From: Melampsora larici-populina 98AG31
Lineage: Eukaryota; Basidiomycota; Pucciniomycetes; Pucciniales; Melampsoraceae
NCBI RefSeq assembly: GCF_000204055.1
Contig: NW_006768779.1
Coordinates: 150,101-185,645 of the forward strand
Length of the DNA stretch: 35,545 nt
Direction of reading: 5' to 3'
Position 1 is the stretch's first letter, and every line of letters begins with the position of its first letter. The notes under the pieces were generated by a model. That model was not told the DNA's origin and made no database searches. It saw only the letters and a list, made by a program, of their open reading frames with translations. Made by a program: the position numbers and the translations under genes. This document shows positions 10,095 through 22,079 of the stretch, in pieces.

Positions 10095-13000
10095 TCACCC
10101 CTCTAAGATTGGGTGATACACTATATTTTTGGTAGACAATTCATCCTGATCCAAAGCAATACATACGTGAACGTTAGTGGCCAAAGTACAGCGCAAAAGC
10201 GCAACATATAGTTGGCCATGAGTGAATACCGGATTGGGTAATAAGACGGTCACCCTTTGCAAACTCTGGCCTTGACTCTTGTTGATGGTCATGCAGAAAG
10301 CCGGAACAACCGGGAATTGCAACCGATAAAAGGGGATCGGGCAATTCTCATTCCCTTCATGATGCAGCCTCATCCTGGGAAGACTTATTGAAGTCCCAAT
10401 AGATTCGCCAGTCAAAATGCGGCATTGTAGAGCATTGGCAGCGTAATCCGTAATCAATAACCTCGTACCGTTGCACAATCCACCCGCCAATTGCAAATTT
10501 CGCAAGACCATCACGGACGCCGCAACCTTGAGACGCATTTCGTGAGATGAGAAACCGGGAAAATCAAACGTGTTTAAGACGTCAACGGTTACAGGATTGC
10601 AAAAAGATTCGTCCATCAGATCAACTGAAGTGGAAAATTGATATTCCCCAGGCAAAGAGTCCATTACGTATTCATTTATCATTGACATTGTTGAGTTGAG
10701 AGGCGTTATTACACAACGGCTTGAGTATAAGTCTGTTAAATCAGGCCAGTTCCGGCTTGTGACTAAGTCGCCTGCTCCACCGTACTCCGTATCAACTAAG
10801 TCTGGGTCAAACACCAAAGGTGGACGGACAACTGAAACGTTGCAGTGCATCAGGTCCAGCACTTGACCGTAATCTGTCTGCAATCGACCTGACCCTAAAT
10901 CCAATAACCAGGCAGCAAAGATTTTGTTGGTAGGGTCGGCTTGAGCGCTATTGCCTCCTAGACAAATGTTCAGCGTCAATGCAAACCGAGTGATGTGTGA
11001 CCACAAAAATGACGCCTTTAAACTTTCAGCTGCTTGAGCCATCAGGTTCGCTCGCCTGACAATGGGGAGTGTTTGCCGGAAATCACCAGCAAACAGAACT
11101 ACTTTACCTCCAAAGGGTAAGTCAATCCCGGTTATATCGGCCTGATTGTTCGATCAACACATTCAATAGCGTGCTTGTGTTGCATTGCGACCTCATCCCA
11201 GACAATAAAACGAATATTTTGAAGTTTCCGACCCACGTGATCCTTACTCAAAACAGGGCACATTGATTCTTCATCAACAATGATCGGGATTTTGAAAGCA
11301 CTATGAGCTGTTCGACCGTTCAAGAGCAGCAGAGATGCAATCCCCGCTGCAGACACCGCTTCGAAAGGGATGAGATTGCCATTGCAGTAGTGCAGAATAC
11401 AATTTAGGACAAAAGTCTTGCCAGTACCGCCCGGACCATCCAGAAAAGCCATGTAAGGCGTACCATTGTTCACTGCTTCCATGATCGGTCTAATGACGGA
11501 CCTCTGCTCGACAGTCAACAATTGGAGCATTGCATCGTACTTGCGAATGCTCTCCTGGGGATAAACAATATTGCTTTGATCGGTCCTGTCAACATCTGGA
11601 AGGTTTAACTCAAAAAGGAGCGCATGATCGACGGCTCAAACGCCCACAGTCTCCAGGGACGATTCCATTGATACAATGATTTTCTCGAGTTGAAACAATG
11701 CATAATTGTGGACATGCTGAGGCGATGGCTTGAAATGTGGGTTCAAACGTTTGAGCTGATGCTCACAGTCGTCTGAGAGGTTATCAATGTGTTGTGACCA
11801 TAATTCGTCCGGGTTAGCAGGCGAACTGTGGCACAAAATAATTGCTAACATGCGCCTGAGCTGGTGCCCGGTTTTCCACACTGCAGCTTTGCAAAGGCTC
11901 CGATGATAATGTTGATCGCTTAATAGAGGTCCCAGCTTGTCAGCAGCTTCACGATACGTCAGCAACGTAACCCCATCAATGGTCCTGAGGTCTTGGCAAG
12001 AAGTTGGACCCCGAATGTGAGACAGCAATAACCGAAGGTAATAAAGATTGCCTCTCTTGATATTGGCAAAGTAAAGTACACCCTCCCCACCGCAATTGCT
12101 CCGTTCTTCCGAGTAGTTAATGACTTGGTCTTCTGATCCCACACGAAATGTTTTGGCACCTCCTGATACTTTAATGACCAAATGGTTTTGTTTGATTGGC
12201 GCAGTTTAGCGTTCTCCTTACAAAGCCTGAAAAACTCGGTCAGGGTGGTTCGTGCGGCTCGTCCGGTTTCAATCGCTCTTCGCAACCCATCCTCATTTTG
12301 GAAGTGGACCGTTTGATTATCCTCGGTATGTAGAGCCAAGCGTTGGACTGGTGGGTATCGCCCCACAATCGCGTACTTAAGCAGCCGCCAAATAGCTGAA
12401 GCAATCCGTTAGTCCATGCAACTCCAAACCACACACAGATCAAGAGCTTACCTTCAGGGGCACTGATGAAACGTGCATTAAGGTATGCCAGTATTTCATC
12501 TGGGGTCTCGTCGCCTTCAAGTTGAGCCATGGTTCTGTCGTGCCCTTTTAGTATGTACTTGAACAGGTACTTGATAGCTCTGATGCTGGCTGCCACTTCT
12601 ACGTTGATGTGACACTTATACTTAAGGAGCAAAAATCAATTATAGGGTACAACACTGCCGTTATCGTACTCCACTGAACCTTTGATAAAATGCCTGCCAT
12701 TATCCGGTCGCTTGTAAGTGGGGTAAGAGTCATCAGCCAAAGATGTGGTCTCAATCAGAGGCCTTGGGAATCCGCAAGTACACTCTGAGCCATTCCAACA
12801 CGGGAACTTGCAACATGGGCCGTGTAGCATGTGTTGGGTAACCAAGTCGTACAATTGTGACTCGGGTTGAGGGTCAGGTAATTGAGCCGAAATCAGGCAA
12901 TCCACGTCCTCCGTCGTTACTGGTCTTGATTTACCGTCCAAAAAGAGAATGAGATGACAATGCGGCAGGCCTCTTTTCTGGAATTCAATTGTATAGACGT

Positions 13001-14566
13001 ATGCAACCACCACCCCAAGCCTGTCCCGTTTGATCAGATCATCGAGCAAACAATGAAGTTTGATATAAAACACTCGAGCCACCAGGTCAGGCCTATCATC
13101 AGACGTTTGACCATCTTCTAACTCATCCATTATCTCGGTCCATTTGGGATTCGCTGTCATCGTGATGAAAAGACTGGGATTACCATACTCCGCGACCAAG
13201 CTCATTGAGTCCTGGTACAGCTTTTGCAGATGCCTAGGCCCTCCAATGAAGCTCAAAGGAAGAACAACCCTGCGCCCCACGATTTTGTCCTTAGTCTCGT
13301 TTCCTAACGCCTCGATGGCACCATGGTACATTTCGGCACGAATCTCGTTCTGGTGGAAACGCAGATATTGAAGTCGGGAATGCTCAACGCATATATACAT
13401 GTCGACGGCAAACTCTTGGAATAAGCGACCCGAGGCCAATATAACAGAGTAAGATGGTCGCTTGAATAGTAAATAAGCAAACCAATCCAGGTTCGTCACG
13501 TCGCCCTCAGGGTCTATCAAAATGTCATCAGTCAGTAACAGATCGTAGCAGCTAAAAATAAAACAACTTACTGCTAGGGGTTGGATTTTTAAAGCACTTG
13601 TGCCACATTTGCAAGCCGTATAAGAAAAGAAGCGGGTATTGAAGCGCGAAGTATCCGGTGTGGAGGTCAGAAATCCGCTGGCGCCGACCTGATTTCCTGA
13701 CCAAAATGATGTCTCTCTGCCTCTTCCCAACATTTCCATCACCGTCAACAATCGCCGCAACCTCATTCGCAGTTGGCAAGTTGTAACAACGATGGTCGGC
13801 ACCTGGAGCAACCACCGTCTTGATCCGTAGGGTTTTAACAACTCGACTATTACATATTGCACTTGCGGACTTAAATAATTTCGCATATGGATTGTGCCGG
13901 TACATAAATTCCTGGAATTGATAAAGGATATTGGGGTCCAGGTCCAACCCAGACCGTTCGACTCGGAGACGTGCTTCTTCATGACCTCCAGTACCATAAG
14001 TGAAGATTTGAGCGAAACCAGGCTCACCCTCCTTGAGAGGCATCAGGGAAGGGATATTATGAGATAGTTGCCCATTAATACGAAATACATAATGCCCAGC
14101 CTGGCCCAAGACGTTGGAATCGAGCGATACACCAAGAGAGGTGAATGACAGTGCATTGTTGCACTTCTGAATCTTTTGGCAGAAATTGATTGATCCTGTA
14201 GAACCAACTCAATCAGTGTTGCACTAAAATTTGCAGATGTAACTGGTAATACTCACGATTATCGTTCCCTTTAAGCAAATCACGGAAAAAGCCAGGCACT
14301 GGCTCATCGACCAAGTCAGGGAAATACCTCACAGGTAAATCAACATCTCCATGCCGGCAGCAATTATTAAACGTTGCATGCTCAAGGTTACAATCCTTCA
14401 GTCAACGTTCGAGTTTCCATCTAAATGCCCCACAGCCTTGGCATTGATTGGATTGAGGACCGAGGCTGAATGGCAATTCAGCACGCAACCGGTGTAATAG
14501 GTTTGCTTCACTCGCAAACGCTTCTTTCCGTATCGCTGGCCCTTTTGCGGCTCTTCTTGGCGGCAT
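10095..14566 (-). pseudogene. Helitron Rep/Pif1-type helicase, decayed
   Basis: This encodes the rolling-circle transposase of a Helitron. In order: an N-terminal part with a CxxC (QCQGCG); a Helitron-N region (HTGYFALQYPLLFLYG, ITMTANPKW); the HUH motif GLPHCHLI near 12950; both Rep tyrosines in KYLFKYILKGHDR near 12570; then a Pif1 helicase with Walker A GPGGTGKT (about 11430), Walker B IVWDE (about 11200) and the C-terminal MTINKSQGQSLQRV (about 10285). Introns 14196-14256 and 12396-12451 splice in phase. Lesions: TGA 14402-14404, a frameshift near 13560, TGA near 12640, a frameshift near 12070, TGA near 11637 and a frameshift near 11130. The C-terminal motif has LLRC where SRC is usual. 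The catalytic residues survive but the frame does not, so the copy is non-autonomous. Element ends were not found. Confidence 0.93.
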
Positions 14567-15304
14567 TGATAATATATGAATGATAGTAAATCAACTGCAA
14601 AAATTTAGTCAAGACTGAACGGGCAGTAAGATGATTTGCACTGACTGTGATGAAGGCAATCAGGCCACCAGGCTGGTGTTTGCAGGCTATTTGTCCACCA
14701 ACACCTGCCTGCTGAAAACATCTTCAACCGAGACCTGTCATGCATGCGCGTAGTCAAAGTCGCCAGACATAATTGCCCGCCACCACGGAAACAGGCCAAT
14801 CGGAAGAATGAGGCACAGAGTTGCAAGCGGCTTTCATGCCTAAACCCCTGTATCAAAGACCGGATGTGTGTGATTTGTGGGATGGACAGAATGAGCCGTG
14901 AATAACACACCCCATGCCAAACCGTGACGTATGCGGTGTTCACACTACACCAAATGTAATCTTTACCGGGCGGTAAAGAAAACTACTGACATAGAAAAGT
15001 CCTGAGGCAACCAGAACAGAGCTAAAAATCTGAAAAGATATGCACCTTGTTCCTAGATGTTGGGGCGTCATGATGAGTATTTTTTTGTATTTTACACGCA
15101 GATATTGGTTAATGTACTAACAATAAAGGCTGAAAATCATCAAAAACCACCTGTGTGCACCTGAAAGCACCAATTCTATTGGACAATACTGTCACCTGTA
15201 TCATCCAATGTCATTGGAATACACCCTAATAGAAAGTCTTAGAAACATAGTTGCTTCTATGGTGGAATATAAATTTCTCTAAGTCCCATTTTTATAAGGG
15301 GGGG
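14567..15304. other. Spacer between Helitron and KDZ element
   Basis: No gene is supported. A short palindrome, CTTTACCG-GG-CGGTAAAG, lies at 14961-14978. It may belong to the 5' terminus of the minus-strand Helitron, but a TC start could not be fixed. A run of eight G at 15298-15305 adjoins the KDZ left TIR. Confidence 0.4.
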
Positions 15305-15305
15305 G

Positions 15306-15855
15306 CCTTGCCCCCCCGCACGCACCAAAGCTACATCTCACTACCCAAGCAAATAATCTTACTACCCAAGTACCAAACTTACTACCTGAGTAGAAAACTT
15401 ACTACTCAAGTGAAAATTTTGTCAAAAACTCACTACTCAAGTCAATATCTTACTACTCAACTCAATATCTTACTACTCAATACCATATCTTACTACTCAA
15501 TACCATAAATTACCACTCAATACAATAAACTTACCACCTAAGTAGAAAACTTACTACCCAAGTAATCAACATTGTCTAAAACTCACTACTCGAGTCAATA
15601 TCTTACCAGTCAACTCAATATCTTCATACTAAACACAATATCTTACTACCCAACTCAATATCTTACTACACCACCAGGTCCAAACCTCAAAACTCGAGTC
15701 AAATTCTCACTACGTAAGGTCAAGTCTTACTACTAAAGTCAACAACTCACTACTCGAGTTTAAACATTACAGTACCTCACTACCCCAGCAAAACTCACTA
15801 GCTTCCTCTCAATTTCTCATTACCACACACCAAGATTACGACGGAACAAGATCAC
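15306..15855. repeat. Left TIR of KDZ element with ACTAC motif array
   Basis: The outer 190 bp match the right TIR with one mismatch seen (C/T at 15350). Further in, both share a second block ending in a CACCAAGATTACGAC segment. The left copy is longer because of an internal duplication: about 15360-15505 is repeated at about 15510-15665. The whole TIR is built of about 20 copies of TYACTACYCAAG spaced 15-30 bp apart. Such dense subterminal repeats are typical transposase-binding arrays in TIR elements; binding here is inference. The transcript of the 16-kb gene probably starts inside or just after it. Confidence 0.9.
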
Positions 15856-16033
15856 GGCTCAAAGGCTCCACCACACAGTGTCAGCTCTCGAAACATAATC
15901 TTATCTCCTCAGCCTTTCACCATTGGACAGGAAGTCTTACACGTACGCAAGTGTTACTGCCTCACGATACAACTCTTACCCATCTTATCTAACTGCCATC
16001 CTCTCATCACCACATTGCAGCACATCATCCACA

Positions 16034-17945
16034 ATGATGCGATCCGGCCGTCAAAGGAATGACAAGAACTCCTTGCCCACTCCCACAACCACCGTTCAAA
16101 AACAACGATTAGCTCAAAGCCAATCTAACCCAGTCCACACAAACCGCCCCAACAAGCGAGCACATTTTGACAACGACGACGACATGGATTTCGAGGACGA
16201 AGACGACGACCTTGATAACGACCTCACTGAAGCTACACCCGATTCCACTGACACCGATTCATTGATAACCCCCAACCTAACAAACTATCACGAACTTGGC
16301 ATGCAATGGGGTCCTTCGCGAGCCGAAAAGCACCTCGCCGACCTCAAGCTACACAAGAACAACCAAATGTCAGGCATGGGGCTCTATGAGGCACAAGCCC
16401 TCCAATCGCAATACGAGTTAGATAAAACAATGCTATGCATTGTCTTGAAGGTCAGCAGAAGAGTCATGGACGACGCGCTGTAAGTACGGTTATCTCATCT
16501 CATAATGTGATTGGTTTTTGAATTTCAAGACACTGATTTGTTTTCTTACACCCCACCCAGGTTAGAAGGCCCCCTCGCACGCGAGCCAAACATGTATAAC
16601 AATTATCAAACATATAGTAAGGTTGCCACCTTGACTTCCAGTAAGTTACGACACAGACACAAATGTACAGTAATCAACGCTTAACTCTCTACGTTTGCAA
16701 TGTAGTGCCACCCAAGGGAGTTTCCGAAGGCTTTAGCGAACGCAATAAGATTGTAGGTTCAACTTGGTCAACATACGTTGATGAAGAGCAAGATGTCTTT
16801 ACCCCCAGGCTCTTTGAGCGCCTCTGCGTAGCAACCAGTGAGGCGTATGCACTCACCACAACTCCGCTTGGGATCTCAGCTTCGGTCGCTGTTCAAGAAG
16901 CAACCCCTGATACCCGTCCTTCCGATCTCGAACCACTGACCCAGGAGGAACTCGAAACCTACGTACCAATATTCGAACGCTTGGTTAATTTACAAAAAGT
17001 TTTGCGTGACCTCCACCAGGGACGACTTTGGAGACACAGCGGCAAATCAACCAACCGGTCATCTGAGCTGCTAATGAGGCGCGAAATTAGTAAGATCATT
17101 CGTCAGGTAAGTCATTACTCTTTACCTACAATCATCACATAACTAACTTGCTTCATCCTTCCAGCTTAATGTATTGGTGCATCATTTCAACTTACAATTC
17201 CACCTGATGATTGCATGTTGGAACCCGGGCACCTCCAACGCCCGAGCCCTCTACCAGTCTGAGCATACATCATGTGAAAGATGGGTTTGGCTACAACAGA
17301 AAAAGCATCTTCTGGAGTGTTTTACCTTCGAATCTACCAAGGCGCCGGGGCATCTCCGAGCGCAACATGGTGACCCCAAGCCGCAAACAGAATCCGCAGC
17401 CCGACAAGCTGCAAAGCGATCCGAACTAGCGACGTCCCTAAATGATCTAATAGGTAAGTTTCTGTCTTGCACATACTTCAAACGTGGCTGACCACATATA
17501 CCTTTGACCAGCAGCTCCTTACCTTACCGGTGGGTATAAGGGCAAAGGAGATGCTCACCCCAAGTGTTCGAATTTGGGTGAAGCTTTTGCCAAGAAGAAT
17601 TTCCAAGGCAACGTGGCTCTTGGCTTTCACTGTACCTCTGACAGCCAGGTGACCGACGAGATGATATCGAAGGGTCCCGGCTGTCTTACCAATGACGAAG
17701 TGGAAGCGTGGCTCAAAGATATTGAATCAAACAATTACACTATTATCAAGGTGGAGAACACCAAGACAAAGAAACGTAAGACCAAGAAACGTGAAAAAAA
17801 CGACCAATTAACTGCTGCAGAGGCCGCCCTAGATGACGAGGAAACAATACCCGAGAAAGAGTTGCAGCCGACCTCTTTGAAGAGCAAATCCCGACCCGCA
17901 GTTCTTGACGATCAAAGCCTAGATCCAAGCCTAGAGGAGCTGTAG
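16034..17945 (+). CDS. KDZ-element cargo protein of unknown function (549 aa, 5 exons)
   Basis: Exons 16034-16479, 16561-16640, 16706-17106, 17165-17453 and 17512-17945 join in phase with GT-AG introns of 58-81 nt and give an uninterrupted 549-aa protein. ATG 16034 (ACAATGATG) is the first in-frame ATG; upstream frame starts at 15923 with TTG. I do not recognise the family. Visible parts: a basic N-terminus (MMRSGRQRNDK), a strongly acidic Asp/Glu block, a conserved-looking middle with MQWGPSRAEKHLADL, a globular segment with Trp and His clusters, and a Lys-rich tail (KTKKRKTKKREK) that could be a nuclear signal. The last intron ends in a tandem acceptor CAGCAG at 17509-17514, which could add or drop one residue. 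It is the first gene inside the left TIR, so a role in mobility or element maintenance is plausible but unproven. Confidence 0.85.
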
Positions 17946-18600
17946 CTGACCAGATCCGCTGCAGATGAGTAGATGGTACTTATTGAGTAGATCTTCACAT
18001 CTTAGCAAGCAGCTTTTGACCTGCTCAAAGTGGAGGTTGGGAGTTAATGAAGGAAGTGTCAGCTGACACTTCCCTCATTATTTTTCAACCCTCCTCACAG
18101 ATCGACCCTTTTTTTAACGTCTTTTCCCATTTCTTCACTATTACAACCTTGATCATAAAAACTTGACAGGGTTTTCCTCACAAGAAATATCAGTTTTGTT
18201 ATCTTCCAAGTTTGATCAGTTTTTTTATTTTCATAATTGTTCAGTTTTGATTTGACGTATTTAAAAATTACCGCAATATTCAAACAGTGCAATAGGCAAG
18301 CAGTGCTGAGCCGCAAAAAGAGACTCCGGTCACTATGTCCCAACATTTCATGTGTAAAGATTGAGATTTCACCAACTGTTGAGTTTCTACGGTTCGGTAC
18401 TATCCGCGGTACAGCTTACATAGGACCAACCTGTCATTGTTGGTTCTTTCATGGTTTTAAGACTTAACTCGTAAGTACATACTGGGATTTGGCAGTATGT
18501 TTCAGGCGTGCCCCAGCCACTTGAAAATCTCTGACACCACATCCATACACCCACCATTTTGGATCTCAATAATATCTTCGACAAGCAAACGTAATCTACC
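17946..18600. terminator. Gene-free stretch with strong 3' hairpin at 18045-18080
   Basis: About 100 bp after the stop codon lies a near-perfect inverted repeat: TAATGAAGGAAGTGTCAG at 18045-18062 pairs with 18063-18080 with one mismatch. The core 18052-18073 is a perfect 22-bp palindrome. It could mark the 3' end of the cargo transcript or simply be a small foldback. No gene is seen in the rest of the stretch. Confidence 0.4.
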
Positions 18601-19310
18601 TCGAATCCATCGAGTCCACTTCGTATCTAGTTATACCTGATCCACCTTTGACCAAACCTCATTTAAATAACTTGATATCTCTAACGCTTCCATAGTAAGT
18701 TTTCAAATTGGTTTCAATTTTTTCCTGTTTCACCCCACCAAACTCAGGAAGCGATTAAATACAACCCGCACTCACCCTCACCCACTTCTTGCATGGGTCA
18801 TGCTTCCCGACGGTTTTCCCAAACCGTAGATGTTCCTTTAATTCAACACGATGTGCTGACACATTCCCTTTTATCCATCCTATTCGGCGACAGACAAAAC
18901 AACGAATCGACTTTGAATAGAGTTCTACCATTCAGCCTGATCCACCTTTAACATTCCAATCTCAACAACTTAACCCTATCCATACGACCCGGCCATAAAC
19001 AAAACATTCGCAAACGGTGCCCACCCTTTGCATAGTAAGATTTCGAATTGTTTCAATTTGGTCCTCACCTACTCCTACTCCCCCCATCTCAGGAAGCGAT
19101 AAGACACGTTTTAGCATGATGGAGTGGGTTTGCGCGGGTTGGCATAGATAGCCTCTGCAAAACTTGAAATACAACCCGCACTCCTACTTACCCACTTCTC
19201 GCATAGGTCTTGCTTCCAGACCTGTTTCTCCAACCGTAGATGTTTGTTCAATGATTTTTGTATGCTGACAGATTCCCTCTTATTCATACTATCCTATTCT
19301 TATTCATACT
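18601..19310. repeat. Tandemly duplicated 5' region of dioxygenase gene
   Basis: About 300 bp are present twice in direct orientation: 18601-18900 and 18901-19310. Shared blocks include GCCTGATCCACCTTT-like (18636, 18936), CATAGTAAG-TTTC-AATT, CTCAGGAAGCGAT, AATACAACCCGCACTC, CCGTAGATGTT and TGCTGACA. The second copy has an extra block of about 65 bp at about 19100-19165. Both copies contain a GTAAG...CTCAG pair that could be a 5'-UTR intron. The duplication lies directly upstream of the dioxygenase ATG at 19335. Confidence 0.75.
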
Positions 19311-19334
19311 ATCCGATTCATAACAGTCGAAATT

Positions 19335-21664
19335 ATGACAACTAAAATGGATTCTGAATGGCCTACGCATAAGAGGACCAAATTCAACAGTCGCAACAGG
19401 TATTATTCACACATAAATGTTACTAGGGAAGAAGGTAACTAATTTTGTCATGCCTATTTGCTTCCACAGGGATCCGGACGACAAAAGTGAAGCTGGTGAG
19501 ACCCACTTACCTGGAGTTACCTACCTATCAGACCTCCAAAGCGGTATCGATGCGAAGAGACAAAAGGGATTTACGGACAATGATGTAAGTAATAAATCGT
19601 CCCATGCAGAAATGTTACTCCGTCTCTGATAAATCTCTACAAATGTCTCTTAGCTTCCGAAGCCTTTTGCCATGGCGAAATCCTATGCTCATGTACCACA
19701 TGAGTACCTGGCTCCCGATGGATTTCCGAAATCAGACTGTTGGCTGAAACCTGCATGCAAATTTGCTGTATTAAGCAAGGAGAATGCGAACGATGGCAAA
19801 GGAGGAGTAGTGTATGTCGACTCTTTCCTCATTTCAGCCAAAGTCTAAAATGATGAATATAACTTACTCTACTGGTCTTTTTCAGGCGAAGAGCACTGGA
19901 CCGATATCGCGAACAGGGACTGCAGGATGTACCTGCTAACCCTCCTTTACACACTACCAAATTGCGGCGAACAGAAGGACCGTACATACTACCCCAGTCC
20001 TCCCATCTATTTGATTCAAAGTTAACATCTGTCCTCTCTCCCTTAGCCGACATGCTGCACGGGGCATCAAAAACCGGTCTGCAAGAACAACTGACCAGTT
20101 GGCCAACTCAGCTAACCGCTTAAACCAGAAGTACGATTGCCAGCGATATAGGCTTAATGACCCTGTTCTACCTTACAAAAACTACGACCGTTCAATGGAA
20201 ATCATCCACAACTGCTACAAAATTGTCACTCACGGAAAAGGTCAATTTGTGGATAGGGACTCACATGATTTAATCTTTACCTACTCTTACGAAGATTTGG
20301 AATCATTAACACCGGACCAGCGGGACAAGCATCAACAAGACGTCTCCACCATTTTAATGTCAACTAAGCTGTTTAAGAGGCTACCGACCCCTAAACCATT
20401 GACTCATCCAAAGTTTACTAGTACTCCTGCAACTACGATGGCGAATACCATACCTGCAAGTGAGTCATAATTTATCAAGGACCAGCCGTGCGCATTCCAT
20501 GTTTCAATGGCTAATGTACTCCCTTAATTTGGACAAGCTACCCCAGTTTGGTTACCTCGCAAAAACGATCCACCCTCTTCTCCTCTAACGTCTTTGCCCC
20601 CTTCGGAACCCGAGGTGAAAGACTGTCTCCATCAACCTCAGACAGCTATGCGTGATACTGTTGGCAAAGAATCCATCCATAACGTCCGGTCCTCGTCTCC
20701 TCTAACTTCGCTTCCTTCGTCCGATGCGGAAGATGTTGTCCCCGTAAATCCCAGGAAGCGTAAGGTCCAACCAGAAGCAAAGGATTTGAAAAGACCTAGC
20801 AGCTTGATTTCCAAGAAGAAGTTTTTGGACGGGGGAAAAAACGTTGCAAAGTTGATGAAGCCTAAGCGGACAATTACGAAAAAAATTTCTTTTGGCAAAT
20901 CTGTTTTGAATAACAAGAAGCGTAAGCGATTGATAACAACAAATGGCGCTCTGATCCATGGTAGAATGCATTGTTTTGGCCAAACGGTTGGATATTCACG
21001 CAACATTCTCCTAGGGCCTTACCGCCCTTATAAAGGTTCATCTCGAACTTTATACCAAAAATTTCTAGATCGACTACCTGATTTTGGTGCACGTATTGGT
21101 GGGAGATTCAAAGGTTTTTGCGACGAAGGATTTCTCCTTTCTCGCCGGCTACTTAACACACTTCGTGCCCCTCCAATGACGGCTACGTCAAAGCTTCAAC
21201 CATCTGGCCCGCTCGACTTTGCAGCCAACTTCGCATTTACCCTTGGGAATTTTTATAACAAGCCTCATACCGACAACGATAAAGGCAAGGTTTACTGTAT
21301 ATGGTACCCGATAGATAGTCTAAGTGGTCAGATTGTTACTGAATGCGAAGGCTTTGACCTTGAAGGCGGGTGGTTTATCTTCCCAGAATATCGAGTCGCT
21401 TTTAAATTTGGTGGTAAGTCTGCAGTTCAAATTGCATGGAACGGAAAATCTACTTTCCACCATACTCTGCCTTCTAAAGAAAGATTTGATTTGAACAAGC
21501 AAGGCAAGAAAGTACATTACACACGCCTTGGGTGTTCATATCAAATCACTCACAAGATGGCGAGAGCAAGTGTGAAGATTGGGACGGAAGAACAGTACAA
21601 TCATACATCTAACTGTACGGAATGCGAGGTGTGTCAAAGTGACAAATCAAATTTCAAAAAGTGA
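19335..21664 (+). CDS. TET/JBP-like 2OG-Fe(II) dioxygenase, C-terminus replaced by an insertion
   Basis: Exons 19335-19399, 19470-19584, 19654-19811, 19886-19981, 20047-20459 and 20538-21664 join in phase and give 657 aa. The N-terminal half carries blocks such as RYRLNDPVLPYK and FTYSYEDLESL that I associate with the rust proteins annotated as Tet-like 2OG-Fe(II) oxygenases. A Lys/Arg-rich linker (RKRKVQ, KKRKR) looks nuclear. The C-terminal domain has the iron ligands H526-x-D528 (KPHTDND), a distal His (H590 or H591, STFHH) and an Arg (R612, RLGCSYQI) placed to bind 2-oxoglutarate. TET/JBP enzymes oxidise 5-methylcytosine or thymine in DNA; the substrate here is inferred. From codon 643 (21617) the frame runs into a nested transposon and stops 15 residues later; the original 20-residue tail lies at 25198-25260. 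The catalytic core is untouched. Confidence 0.88.
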
Positions 21665-21920
21665 AATTTCATTATCCCCGGGTCAGAAATTGACAAAACT
21701 GGATTAAACATCAGATTCAACCCAAATACTGGTCTGAAACCTCCTGTATTTGGGATAAAACTATACTTTCTGCCAGTTTTTACCGGTTCCCAAACCACAA
21801 CCCTGAATTTGACCGCTGAGTTGGCACTTTGGCACAAATGATACACAAAAATTTCAAAAATCAAATTTCAACACTACAAAATTCACATACTCGCAAAACA
21901 ACTAAGCACAAAAGTGATTC
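21617..21920 (+). repeat. Left TIR of nested element
   Basis: This is about 85-90% alike by eye to the reverse complement of 24886-25189. It supplies the last 15 codons and the TGA (21662-21664) of the interrupted dioxygenase frame. Confidence 0.88.
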
Positions 21921-22079
21921 TGTACCATAACTCCTTTGCACATCCACACAAGACAAGTTTACTGGTAGCATATTATCATGGAATGGACCCACTAGCCTTC
22001 TGGGTGATCTATTACGTCAGTTGATTGACTGCAGCTGCAGACTGGCGGAGTGGGTGGTCACAGGCCCTGGCCACCGCAC

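Noticed and set aside
13552..13575. A 20-nt GTAAG...TTTTTAG intron in the Helitron gene
   Set aside because: It is too short to splice and would not restore the frame, so it was counted as a frameshift.
15345..15800. CRISPR-like look of the regularly spaced ACTAC repeats
   Set aside because: Repeats are short, degenerate and irregularly spaced, present at both ends of a eukaryotic transposon, with no cas genes.
15923..16033. Upstream start at 15923 for the unknown cargo gene
   Set aside because: The codon there is TTG; the first in-frame ATG is 16034.
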